Of a stretch of 64,000 bases of DNA, positions 34,329-42,004 are shown piece after piece (the stretch's first letter is position 1; every line of letters starts with the position of its first letter). A model generated the notes under the pieces. That model did not search any database. It worked only from the letters and a program-made list of their open reading frames with translations, and was not told the DNA's origin. The stretch covers positions 124,001 through 188,000 of the forward strand of contig NZ_NPMS01000004.1 of assembly GCF_002266285.1 (NCBI RefSeq), written 5' to 3'. Source of the stretch: Virgibacillus indicus (lineage in GTDB: Bacteria > Bacillota > Bacilli > Bacillales > Amphibacillaceae). The position numbers were made by a program, and so were the translations under genes.

Positions 34329-35168
34329 TTGTTGATGTCTGAAGCTACAAAATCTTATGAATCTGATAAAAGAATTGAAGGATTTTCGCCACAAACATTG
34401 ATTGCTTATAAGCTTCAAGCAAAGTTGTTAATGAATTATTTTGGCAACACCAAAATAAAGCACATTACAACCCAGCATCTAAAGCAGTATTTAGGTGAAT
34501 CAAGCAAAGAATTGAAACCATCGAGTTTGTCTCATCGAATAAGGTTTATTCGATCTTTATTTCGTTGGTCACACGAGGAAGGAATTATTGAAACTAATCC
34601 TGCTAGTAAAATAAAAGAACCAAAAGTTGGTAAACGTATTCCAAAGTTTTTAACAGAAAGAGAGATTGAACATTTAAGAGATGCTTGCTTTACCTCAATG
34701 GAGAAAGCCTTATTTGAATATATGTTTTCTACAGGATGTCGAATTGGAGAAATTGTTACACTTGACCGAAATAGTATTAACTGGGGAAGTCAATCCGCAA
34801 TTGTTCGGGGGAAGGGAGATAAGGAGAGAGAGGTATATTTCAATATACGTTGTGATATTTGGCTAAAAAAATACCTCGATAGACGAGATGATAATGATCC
34901 AGCTATATTTGTCACGGAGCGCAATCCACATAGAATGAGCATAGCTCAAATGAGATACGTCATTAAACGTATCTCTAATCGGGCTGGAATTAATAAAATC
35001 ATCCACCCCCACCAATTAAGGCACAGTTACGCAACTCATCTATTGAACAACGGAGCCCCACTTGAAGTTATACAAAGTTTGCTGGGACACGAGAAAAGCG
35101 AAACAACACGAATCTATGCTCAATTAACTGGGAGGCTGCGACAAGAGTTTTATAGAAAATACTTTTAG
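34329..35168 (+). CDS. XerC/XerD-like tyrosine recombinase, 279 aa
   Basis: The N-terminal SAM-like domain (ATKSYESDKRIEGFSPQTLIAYK) is followed by the catalytic domain with the R-K-HxxR-H-Y set: Arg in TGCRIGEI, HPHQLRHSYATHLL, LLGHEKSETTRIYAQ. It resembles plasmid-resolution and transposon-associated XerCD-like recombinases more than phage integrases. The start is the TTG at 34329 after GGGAGTG, or the ATG at 34335. It is followed by a strong terminator and is not next to an obvious attachment site. Confidence 0.85.
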   Translation: MLMSEATKSYESDKRIEGFSPQTLIAYKLQAKLLMNYFGNTKIKHITTQHLKQYLGESSKELKPSSLSHRIRFIRSLFRWSHEEGIIETNPASKIKEPKVGKRIPKFLTEREIEHLRDACFTSMEKALFEYMFSTGCRIGEIVTLDRNSINWGSQSAIVRGKGDKEREVYFNIRCDIWLKKYLDRRDDNDPAIFVTERNPHRMSIAQMRYVIKRISNRAGINKIIHPHQLRHSYATHLLNNGAPLEVIQSLLGHEKSETTRIYAQLTGRLRQEFYRKYF

Positions 35169-35173
35169 AGGTT

Positions 35174-35214
35174 AAAGAGCAACAAGATATTGCGTTGCTC
35201 TTTTCAATTTTTGC
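35174..35214 (+). terminator. Terminator of the recombinase gene
   Basis: AAAGAGCAAC pairs with GTTGCTCTTTT across a 10-base loop. Confidence 0.75.
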
Positions 35215-35251
35215 ACCAATATAGTTGAAAATGAAAAAGAGACTTTCATTT

Positions 35252-35276
35252 CAGAATCGCGCCCGATCGTATTGCA
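35252..35276. repeat. Dispersed GCGCCCGATT-type intergenic repeat, copy 11
   Basis: CAGAATCGCGCCCGATCG, the rightmost copy noticed. Confidence 0.55.
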
Positions 35277-35294
35277 GATTAAAATAATTTCTTG

Positions 35295-35326
35295 AAGCAG
35301 TGGATTCATGATGAAATCCACTGCTT
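35295..35326 (-). terminator. Terminator-like hairpin of the AraC regulator gene
   Basis: AAGCAGTGGATT and AATCCACTGCTT are exact 12-bp complements with an eight-base loop. The gene at 35337-36197 reads into it. Confidence 0.7.
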
Positions 35327-35336
35327 ATATAGGTTC

Positions 35337-36197
35337 CTATTTTACAGGGATCCAGATTTCTGAATATAAATCAGGACTGGATGGATTTTCATCTGAATAT
35401 ACCTCTAGTTCTGGTGCACCTGCATGTTTGTAACCACTTGAAGGAAACCATTCTGAAAAAATTTGTTTCCACGCTTTTTGCATAGCATCCGGCATCGGCC
35501 CGTGAACCTCAAATACGGCCCATTTGGATTCGGGGATTTCCAAAGTTGATAATCCATTAGGAGCACTGCCCTCGTGTGCTGTACCTATCCAATAATCAAT
35601 GGACCCGGAATCTATTTCAACACATACACCCACTACACCTTCAACTGGACCATTGTTCAATTTAAACAATCGCTCGTCAGTGCCCTCTCCGTTTATCTTA
35701 TCCCACATTTTGGGGATACCCACTAGGTTCTCCTCATTAACCAGTGAAAATTCCTGTTTAAACCCTACAATCTGAAATCCCTCACGTTCAACAATTTTGA
35801 CCTGCATTGGTTCTGCTCCCTTCAGACTCACCTGTACTACCAGGCGGTTATAAGATTTTAGCTTTCCCGTGTACTTTCTTGCTTCACTTGGTGTTACACC
35901 ATGTTGCCGCCTGAAGGCCTTCGAGAAAGCTTCAGGAGTGTCGTAACCATATTCGTAGGCGAGATCAATAATCTTTGTGTTTGATCTTGTTAACTCATAG
36001 GCAGCTAATGTTAGGCGACGACGTCTAAGATATTCGCCAACAGATATATCAGTTAATATCGCAAATGTACGCTGAAAGTGAAAAACCGAAAAGTTAGCCT
36101 GTTGGGCAATGTTTTCTATCGGAAGGTCATCAAGTAAATGATCTTCCATATAGTCTATTGCTGCCTGTAATGATTCAACCCACGTCATGTCACTCAC
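35337..36197 (-). CDS. AraC-family regulator with GyrI-like effector domain, 286 aa
   Basis: Two helix-turn-helix motifs form the N-terminal AraC domain (SLQAAIDYMEDHLLDDLPIENIAQQANFSVFHFQRTF and RSNTKIIDLAYEYGYDTPEAFSKAFRRQHGVTP). From residue 125 a GyrI/SOUL-like small-molecule-binding domain follows (FQIVGFKQEF, WIGTAHEGS, WAVFEVHGPMP). This Rob/BltR-like architecture senses small hydrophobic or toxic compounds. It is intact, unlike the related fragment at 33220-33927. Confidence 0.85.
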   Translation of the reverse strand: MSDMTWVESLQAAIDYMEDHLLDDLPIENIAQQANFSVFHFQRTFAILTDISVGEYLRRRRLTLAAYELTRSNTKIIDLAYEYGYDTPEAFSKAFRRQHGVTPSEARKYTGKLKSYNRLVVQVSLKGAEPMQVKIVEREGFQIVGFKQEFSLVNEENLVGIPKMWDKINGEGTDERLFKLNNGPVEGVVGVCVEIDSGSIDYWIGTAHEGSAPNGLSTLEIPESKWAVFEVHGPMPDAMQKAWKQIFSEWFPSSGYKHAGAPELEVYSDENPSSPDLYSEIWIPVK

Positions 36198-36332
36198 TCC
36201 TTATTTAAAATCCTAACAGAGCATCATCAATTAATCCTGTCTTTCCGTGCTTTGGTCGGACAGTATTTTTGAGTTAGTTCCCGTTTTTTGAAAAGATTAT
36301 CAGACCACACTCTTAAACTAAACTACCAAATG

Positions 36333-36363
36333 GCACAATAAAAGGCGACTGCTCTTATTGTGC
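36333..36363. other. Inverted repeat GCACAATAA / TTATTGTGC
   Basis: Nine-bp perfect arms (36333-36341 and 36355-36363), enclosed by CTTAAACTAA (about 36312) and TTAGTTTAAG (36375-36384), a second nested pair. It resembles a small palindromic element between the AraC gene and the 67-aa gene. Confidence 0.4.
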
Positions 36364-36370
36364 TATCGCA

Positions 36371-36399
36371 CCAATTAGTTTAAGTACATTTGTTCACAA
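36371..36399. repeat. Direct repeat TTAGTTTAAGT, left copy
   Basis: CCAATTAGTTTAAGTACATT with TTCACAA further on; it resembles the copy at 36763-36791 at 22 of 29 positions. The pair flanks the small gene at 36495-36698. Confidence 0.35.
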
Positions 36400-36494
36400 G
36401 TTTAAAGTTTTTAGAACCTGCCTGTTATTTTTTGAGTATAAGTTTAAATGCCGTTACAAATAATACCCCTATAACAAATGAGGGGGTTAATAAA

Positions 36495-36698
36495 ATGGAA
36501 GAAGCACCTACAAGTAATAATGGAATGAACACAAGCAATAATGGAATGAGTACATCTAATAAGATAAACCTTTCAGGTCTTGGTGTTGGAGCAATTGTAC
36601 TAACCACTGTTTATACGGCGGTTTTGGCTTCACAGTTAATGGCTACCAAGCATAAAGTCGATTACCTTTATTACAAAGAATTAACACAAAATAAATAG
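36495..36698 (+). CDS. Small membrane protein with Asn/Gly/Met repeats, 67 aa
   Basis: The start at 36495 follows GAGGGGGTTAATAAA. The N-terminal 24 residues carry three tandem TSNNGMN/S-like units, then a hydrophobic helix (LGVGAIVLTTVYTAVLASQLM) and a polar tail. It has its own terminator (36707-36732). No family is recognised. Confidence 0.6.
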   Translation: MEEAPTSNNGMNTSNNGMSTSNKINLSGLGVGAIVLTTVYTAVLASQLMATKHKVDYLYYKELTQNK

Positions 36699-36706
36699 CT
36701 AATTAT

Positions 36707-36732
36707 AGACGGTGCGTTTTCACCGTCTTTTA
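36707..36732 (+). terminator. Terminator of the 67-aa membrane protein gene
   Basis: AGACGGTG pairs with CACCGTCT, followed by TTTTATTT. Confidence 0.8.
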
Positions 36733-36762
36733 TTTATATAAAACAGAATTTGAACTAACCTG

Positions 36763-36791
36763 CCAGTTAGTTTAAGTGAAACTCCTCACAA
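36763..36791. repeat. Direct repeat TTAGTTTAAGT, right copy
   Basis: CCAGTTAGTTTAAGTGAAAC, partner of the copy at 36371-36399. Confidence 0.35.
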
Positions 36792-36945
36792 ACTCCACCT
36801 ATTGTTACGTAAATATCCAATTATATCCGGAAAACCCACCCAATCTGACAATGGTAAATAATAACAATCATTTCACCAAAAAAATTCCCTTTAGACAAAT
36901 TATAACTAAAGGGGTATGACGATACAACGTTAAATTAAATTTATT

Positions 36946-37173
36946 TTATGCAATTTTCGCACAAAACACAAGAAAGATAATAATAAACGGAATTCCTAAC
37001 ACCCATATCCAAAACTCAACAGAGCCAACCATGCTCAAATAAAATTCAGTATGCATAAACCACTGGAAAACAGCCAAAAATATTATCCCACAAATGGTAG
37101 AAAAAGTGATAAACAGTACTAGCAAAAACATAACTAATACTGTTTTCTTCACAGCCCGAACCAAAGCAACCAT
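36946..37173 (-). CDS. Small membrane protein at the end of the phage-like module, 75 aa
   Basis: Two long hydrophobic helices (about 12-38 and 50-72). The start overlaps the ArpU stop by one base, so it is part of that operon. It could be a holin-like or phage-associated membrane protein; nothing in the sequence decides. Confidence 0.55.
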   Translation of the reverse strand: MVALVRAVKKTVLVMFLLVLFITFSTICGIIFLAVFQWFMHTEFYLSMVGSVEFWIWVLGIPFIIIFLVFCAKIA

Positions 37174-37652
37174 TACGAAAAACCTCTTTCACTAAATAAA
37201 CCATATAGTTTTCTGCCCAGCATTTCTAAAGCCTCTTTTTTCAACTCATAGTATCTTGTCTTTCCGATAAACAACTGAGGATAAATGACTTCATCACAGT
37301 ATTTGGAACCGTCATTACGCTTCTTCATGTACTTTAATTCAATTAACTTTTGTTCAGCTGGAGCAAGAGATCCCACTGCATATAATAATGTGTCTAGCCA
37401 TTCACTCGCTTGAACAGATTTTAGAGCAAATTGTTCTGTTTTACTATTGTTAAGATTTGATCCACCTGGTGTATCCGATATGACGGAAGTAATACTAGGA
37501 ACATGAGTTTTTTGCGACATTGCCTTTATTTTAAAATAACGGTCTAACCAGTTTTCTTCCGCATATTCGATATAAAATTGTTGTTCATCTTTTAGAAACG
37601 ATTCAATTTCTTCTCTCGTAAAAACCCCTTCTATTTCAGCAGCAAAATTCAT
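37173..37652 (-). CDS. ArpU-family phage transcriptional regulator, 159 aa
   Basis: The C-terminal sigma-like region (LLYAVGSLAPAEQKLIELKYMKK, then TRYYELKKEALEMLGRKLYGLF) is typical of ArpU proteins, which switch on late genes or packaging genes in Gram-positive phages and satellites. The start follows AAAGGATGATG. It usually marks the end of the early region; here the late genes that should follow are absent. Confidence 0.75.
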   Translation of the reverse strand: MNFAAEIEGVFTREEIESFLKDEQQFYIEYAEENWLDRYFKIKAMSQKTHVPSITSVISDTPGGSNLNNSKTEQFALKSVQASEWLDTLLYAVGSLAPAEQKLIELKYMKKRNDGSKYCDEVIYPQLFIGKTRYYELKKEALEMLGRKLYGLFSERGFS

Positions 37653-37668
37653 TTATCATCATCCTTTC

Positions 37669-37887
37669 TTATAAATGGAAATTTATATATTGTTTCATTT
37701 CAACTTCTTGTTCCTTTTCAATAGGTGGTTGATACTTAGATAAAGAATGAAGTACCCAAGCTACTCGTTTAAAGCATTCAAAAGCACATTGTAAATCACC
37801 CTTTTCAACTGATTCTAATGCCTGACCTAAATTAGTATCGTAAAGATCCCACTTTTTTTGCTCAAATCTTTTCATACTTGACGTCAT
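37669..37887 (-). CDS. Phage-type hypothetical protein, 72 aa
   Basis: A small soluble helical protein (ALESVEKGDLQCAFECFKRVAWVLHSL). It overlaps the next gene upstream by four bases (ATGA) and belongs to the early operon. Ribosome site AGGAGGTAAG. No family assigned. Confidence 0.5.
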   Translation of the reverse strand: MTSSMKRFEQKKWDLYDTNLGQALESVEKGDLQCAFECFKRVAWVLHSLSKYQPPIEKEQEVEMKQYINFHL

Positions 37888-38132
37888 TTCTTACCTCCTA
37901 AGTGAATGGCATTCAATAAAGCACTAATCCTTTCATATAAAGATTGTGGAGATGAATAGCATTCGTGATATTCATCAGATACAATTTCATACATCTCATA
38001 CCTTGTTTTCGTTATTTGTATGTTTGTTTCCGGAATTGATAAAGATTGATTCAGCTTCAAATGCATTATGTTGTTATAAAGAGGATCATTTTCTTTACCA
38101 AGATATTCATAAACTTGAGTTTGTTCATTCAC
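37884..38132 (-). CDS. Phage-type hypothetical protein, 82 aa
   Basis: Acidic soluble protein (TQVYEYLGKENDPLYNNIMHLKL). Coupled to the 72-aa gene by a four-base overlap; GGAGGGACAAC upstream. Function unknown. Confidence 0.5.
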   Translation of the reverse strand: MNEQTQVYEYLGKENDPLYNNIMHLKLNQSLSIPETNIQITKTRYEMYEIVSDEYHECYSSPQSLYERISALLNAIHLGGKK

Positions 38133-38176
38133 ACCAATTATGTTGTCCCTCCTTCAATCACTCAATCTATCTAATA

Positions 38177-38392
38177 TTATCTTTCTCTTTCACATGCCTC
38201 CTGTTTTATTACTTCTGGATTTCGAATTGCATGCAATAGTTCACCAATATATTTTTCTTCCTCGCTGTTTATTCCGTATAGTTGTTGCATAGCTAGTTGA
38301 TAAGATGAAAGTGCTTCACAGATAATACTCGCTTCTGAATAGCCTGCATGTATTATAATTTGCTTATTCTTTCCGCTATTTGTTGCTTTCAT
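38177..38392 (-). CDS. Phage-type hypothetical protein, 71 aa
   Basis: Small helical protein (EASIICEALSSYQLAMQQLYG) with AAGGAGGC as ribosome site. It is part of the leftward early operon; function unknown. Confidence 0.5.
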   Translation of the reverse strand: MKATNSGKNKQIIIHAGYSEASIICEALSSYQLAMQQLYGINSEEEKYIGELLHAIRNPEVIKQEACERER

Positions 38393-38550
38393 ATAAAAAT
38401 TGCCTCCTTAAAATTCATATAAGACCCTAATATCGATTTCAATATATTAATCGTGTTCCATCGCTTAAAACTGCTTAAAAACATTCACTTTCTATCCATT
38501 TTATGAAATGCTATAATAGTATAAAGCAAGTCAGAAAAGGTCAGAAGATA

Positions 38551-38733
38551 CTAGGCATATCTTCTACCTTCGTTTTTCTGGACTGCTAAATATTTTCTTG
38601 TTTCTTCTGCTGTTGGTACATATTTATCGCCAACAGCACTTTTATGTTGGTTCCACTCAACCCACTTGCATTCCGTCTCTTTTTGACTGTCCTTTGGATC
38701 AAACACCATTACGCTTTTCATTCCATGCCACAC
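38551..38733 (-). CDS. Phage-type hypothetical protein, 60 aa (GTG start)
   Basis: Starts at a GTG with AAAGGAGAG seven bases upstream, directly after the DnaC-type gene. The sequence is short and polar (VPTAEETRKYLAVQK). No family assigned. Confidence 0.5.
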   Translation of the reverse strand: MWHGMKSVMVFDPKDSQKETECKWVEWNQHKSAVGDKYVPTAEETRKYLAVQKNEGRRYA

Positions 38734-39525
38734 TTAAAATCTCTCCTTTCGATAGCTCTCACCTTCAAGTCGTATAGCTTTTGCTAAATCCATCATCCGA
38801 TCCATAATACGTTGTCCATTGTTTCCATATTTTCGAATTAGCTTTGTTTCCGTATAATTAGTCGTACATACAGTGGCTTTATTCAGTCGAATGTCAAATA
38901 CTTTATATAAAACATCGGAAGCCCAGCTTTCATAACCATATTCATTAGTTTTTACATATTCAGAACCTACATCATCAAGCACTAACAAATCCAATGTATC
39001 TATCATTTTAAAAATCTGTGTTTCACTTATTCTCGCCTCGGGATTATAGGTGTTCTTGATATAATCGAATAAATCAGTAACTTTTATATACAGTGCCTTA
39101 TATCCTTTTTGTCGTAGTTCCTTTGTGATTGCAAAAGACAAATGACTTTTTCCCAATCCACATGCACCACTAAAAACAAGTGACTTTATCCCGTCAAAGC
39201 ATTTGATATAATTCATTGCAGCTTCTTTAGCCTGTTTTTGTGATTTTTCTTTAGGAATATAAGATTCAACCGTTGCATCCTTCAAATCGTTTGTAACTCG
39301 CTCAAAGGTTGCAATAAACTTCTTTTCTTTTCGCATTTCTCTTTCTTCTTTTTCTGGTATGTTTAAATCCCTCATAAGCTGTTGATCAATACAATGTTTA
39401 CATGCTCCCTTAATGCCTTTAGGTGTTTCATATAATTTGAATATCCTTCCACACTGTTCACATTCCTTTTCACTACATTCTTTAAGAGGGAAAGAAGTCT
39501 TTAAAATCGAATCAATAGCTTTCAC
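38734..39525 (-). CDS. DnaC-like helicase loader ATPase, 263 aa
   Basis: A zinc-finger-like N-terminus (CEQCGRIF, CKHC) is followed by an AAA+ ATPase: Walker A GACGLGKSHL, Walker B LLVLDDVGSE. It loads the replicative helicase, usually with the DnaD-type organiser encoded upstream. I prefer the GTG at 39525, spaced nine bases from AGGAG, over the GTG at 39534 inside the ribosome site. It is four to twelve bases from the DnaD-type gene. Confidence 0.85.
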   Translation of the reverse strand: MKAIDSILKTSFPLKECSEKECEQCGRIFKLYETPKGIKGACKHCIDQQLMRDLNIPEKEEREMRKEKKFIATFERVTNDLKDATVESYIPKEKSQKQAKEAAMNYIKCFDGIKSLVFSGACGLGKSHLSFAITKELRQKGYKALYIKVTDLFDYIKNTYNPEARISETQIFKMIDTLDLLVLDDVGSEYVKTNEYGYESWASDVLYKVFDIRLNKATVCTTNYTETKLIRKYGNNGQRIMDRMMDLAKAIRLEGESYRKERF

Positions 39526-39537
39526 ATGCAGCACCTC

Positions 39538-40317
39538 CTAGAATCTATCTCGCTCAGGGTCATAATCAATAATATTACTAATGGACTCTACTTGTTTCTG
39601 TCGCTTATTTTGACTATTATTTATTTCTTCAACGGTCAACAAAGATTCATTTTCCCAATTCTTTAATATTCCTTCAGTGTATTTAAGTCTTCTAGCACCA
39701 TTTCCACAAGCAATATTTAATGCTTTTAAAATAACTTTTCTGGGTTCTTTAAATGAAGAATCATTTAACCACAACAACAACTGTTTTTTTGCATGAATGT
39801 TATTCACACCAAATCCATTTTCATCCCAAAATTGAATAATTTCTGCTGTTTCTTTATCTGGTTCTTTTTCTTTATCTAAATCTTTATCTTCCTCTGTCTC
39901 TATCTCTGTGTTACGTTTCGTTACTTGGCTGTTACATTGTAACGTTTGTTGCTTTTTTCTTTGTCTGTGCTTCCTCACCCTTCTAGCTGACTCACTTTCA
40001 CTACCTATCATTTCAGGGATATCATTTAAAAAATACTCTTTATCATCCACAGTCTCGATTAATCCCTTTGAAAACAAGTAAGAAAGCGTCATTTTTATGT
40101 TGTCATCATCTTCATCAATTTCTAAAGCCAATTCATCGACAAAATCGTCTCCTATATCCTCAAAATAGATTTTCCCTTCATTTTCTAAGCTAAGAAGCAA
40201 TAATTTTAAATAAATTATTGTAAATGTGTCTCCACCGGCTAAGCGTCTTAATCGTTTGATTTCCTTTTGATTAAAAAAAGTCTTTTTAAGTTTTAACCAA
40301 TAATATTTTTTAGCCAT
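39538..40317 (-). CDS. Phage replisome organiser / DnaD-domain protein, 259 aa
   Basis: The N-terminal domain (YYWLKLKKTFFNQKEIKRLRRLAGGDTF) is the phage replisome-organiser winged helix; a charged linker follows, then a DnaD-type C-terminal domain (LNIACGNGARRLKYTEGILKNW). It binds the element's origin and recruits DnaC and helicase, so this module can initiate its own replication. An origin was not located. Confidence 0.85.
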   Translation of the reverse strand: MAKKYYWLKLKKTFFNQKEIKRLRRLAGGDTFTIIYLKLLLLSLENEGKIYFEDIGDDFVDELALEIDEDDDNIKMTLSYLFSKGLIETVDDKEYFLNDIPEMIGSESESARRVRKHRQRKKQQTLQCNSQVTKRNTEIETEEDKDLDKEKEPDKETAEIIQFWDENGFGVNNIHAKKQLLLWLNDSSFKEPRKVILKALNIACGNGARRLKYTEGILKNWENESLLTVEEINNSQNKRQKQVESISNIIDYDPERDRF

Positions 40318-40332
40318 ATACCTTCTCCCTCT

Positions 40333-40593
40333 TTATCTATCTTTTAGCCATTCTTTGAGAAATTGCTTCGTTTCCTCTGCTGGAAAGTACCATTTTCCTC
40401 CGATTTTAATTTTAGGGAAGTTATTATCGAAAAAGAAATTGTTTTGAATGGTATTCCAACACATACATGTACGTCTCTTTAATTCATTGGAATCCCAATA
40501 CACTAACTCTTCATCCAATTTTTCTATACGATCATTGATGGCGTCCTGATACATTTGCTTAATCATATCTTCATCGACTTGAACTTTAATCAA
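40333..40593 (-). CDS. DUF771-like phage protein, 86 aa
   Basis: The C-terminal motif (PKIKIGGKWYFPAEETKQFLKEWL) is typical of DUF771 proteins, helix-turn-helix-like early proteins often annotated as excisionases or small DNA-binding proteins. It is the second gene of the leftward early operon. Confidence 0.65.
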   Translation of the reverse strand: MIKVQVDEDMIKQMYQDAINDRIEKLDEELVYWDSNELKRRTCMCWNTIQNNFFFDNNFPKIKIGGKWYFPAEETKQFLKEWLKDR

Positions 40594-40645
40594 GATGTCA
40601 TTCCTCCTTCTTTACACTAAGTATCTTTGATAGCAATATTTTGAA

Positions 40646-40882
40646 TCATATAGTATGATTACTTTTGCAAGCAATTTCAATAAAAAAAATATCATTAAAA
40701 TCAAGACCCAGTAACTCCGTTGTTCTTTTTGCAACCGAGGGAGATGGATTACGATTACCATTTGCAATTTGGTTGGCGTATGATTCAGAAATACCTATTT
40801 TTCTTGCATAACTTCTTTGTGAAAGACCAGCATTAATCAGATTTAGTTTGAACAAATAAACATCTTTTAATTTAATTTTCAT
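40646..40882 (-). CDS. Cro-like XRE regulator, 78 aa
   Basis: A Cro/C1-type HTH (GLSQRSYARKIGISESYANQIANG, about 18-41). It is divergent from the repressor gene at 41028, with operators between them. It follows GGAGGTG. It probably antagonises the repressor and controls the early operon. Confidence 0.8.
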   Translation of the reverse strand: MKIKLKDVYLFKLNLINAGLSQRSYARKIGISESYANQIANGNRNPSPSVAKRTTELLGLDFNDIFFIEIACKSNHTI

Positions 40883-40904
40883 TGGAACACCTCCGTAAGT
40901 TTAA

Positions 40905-40965
40905 TATTATTTTGCTTGCTTTTGCAATCATTATATATCAATAAAATTACATTTGCAAGCACTTT
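40905..40965. promoter_or_regulatory. Operator region of the Cro/repressor switch
   Basis: Inverted copies of a TTGCAAGCA-type site: TTGCTTGCTTTTGCAA (40912-40927) and ATTTGCAAGCAC (40951-40962), in the 145-bp gap between divergent regulator genes. A further TTTTGCAAGCAA lies inside the end of the Cro-like gene (about 40663-40674). Confidence 0.55.
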
Positions 40966-41027
40966 TTTATGAAATTGTATGTATTTTTATCAAGAACTCT
41001 TTTAAAATAGGTTTAGGGTGATTACAA

Positions 41028-41405
41028 ATGGAAGCAAAACAGTTTGGTGTTTATATTAAGAAGATTAGAGAAGAAAAAGACCTTTCTATAAGACAATTGG
41101 AATTATATTCGGGTGTATCTAATTCATACCTTTCCCAGTTGGAGAATGGAAAACGTGGAGTTCCTTCACCAGAAATAATTAGAAAACTATCAAAAGGTTT
41201 AAAAACATCATATGCTGATTTATTGTTACATGCAGGTTATATAGATAATAACGAAACTGACAGTCGTCAAAAATATATTGATAAGATTGCAAATGAGTTT
41301 CCAGATGCCGATTTAATGTTTAATGATTTGGCAAGTTTAAGTGAAAAACAACTTGAAGAAGTGTATGATTTTATTAAATATAAAGCAAGCAAAAAAAATA
41401 AGTAA
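41028..41405 (+). CDS. XRE-family lysogeny repressor (ImmR/cI-like), 125 aa
   Basis: N-terminal HTH (LSIRQLELYSGVSNSYLSQLENGKRG, about 19-44) followed by a helical C-terminal region. It is immediately followed by an ImmA-type metalloprotease gene: in ICEBs1 and related phages ImmA cleaves the repressor ImmR to relieve repression. So this pair is probably the DNA-damage or quorum-responsive switch of the module. The operator gap is upstream. Confidence 0.85.
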   Translation: MEAKQFGVYIKKIREEKDLSIRQLELYSGVSNSYLSQLENGKRGVPSPEIIRKLSKGLKTSYADLLLHAGYIDNNETDSRQKYIDKIANEFPDADLMFNDLASLSEKQLEEVYDFIKYKASKKNK

Positions 41406-41486
41406 AATATATTAGGGTGTGCATAATTTTGTACACCTATTATCATAACCTATAATAGAACATATATTCGTACTAAGGGGGATATA

Positions 41487-41930
41487 ATGTATTTCACCTA
41501 CATCGAAGAGTATATTTTTAACTTATACAAATTATTATCTATAGATAGTTGGGATCAACTATCAGTAGAACAAATCGCAAAAGAATTAGGTGTTGAAGTC
41601 AATTACTCTAATTTTAGTATGAGTTATAACGAAACAATATTTCTTACTAAATCCACAGAAGAAAGAGAGTGGCAGCAATTTGGGCATGAAATGTGTCATT
41701 ACTTACGCCATTCTGGAAATCAAACAAGCATGCACCCATTATTTATTGAACTTCAAGAATACCAAGCCGACTATTTTGCTTACCACTTTTGTGTACCAAC
41801 TTTTATGCTGGAGAATTTATATAATTGCAGCATTCACAACATCATGCGTTTATTTAATGTTGAATATGAGTTTTCTAGAAGAAGGTTGGAAATCCATAAA
41901 TCAAAACAAAACGAATGGAGTATTATATAA
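41487..41930 (+). CDS. ImmA/IrrE-family metallopeptidase, 147 aa
   Basis: The zincin motif HEMCH (residues 67-71) lies in a context (QQFGHEMCHYLRH) typical of ImmA, with a downstream Glu in LQEYQADYFAYHF as a likely third ligand. Its partner is the repressor encoded 81 bp upstream. Cleavage of the repressor would induce excision and replication of the module. Confidence 0.88.
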   Translation: MYFTYIEEYIFNLYKLLSIDSWDQLSVEQIAKELGVEVNYSNFSMSYNETIFLTKSTEEREWQQFGHEMCHYLRHSGNQTSMHPLFIELQEYQADYFAYHFCVPTFMLENLYNCSIHNIMRLFNVEYEFSRRRLEIHKSKQNEWSII

Positions 41931-42004
41931 TCTAAATGTAATGTCATCCAAAAAAAAGGAGGTATATTACCATAACTATCAATTAAGCTACAAGGAGGAG
42001 TAAA

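Noticed and set aside
36200-36960. Left attachment site of the phage-like module
   Set aside because: I looked for a copy of the sufB-proximal junction (43175-43290) here and found none; the left limit is probably elsewhere.
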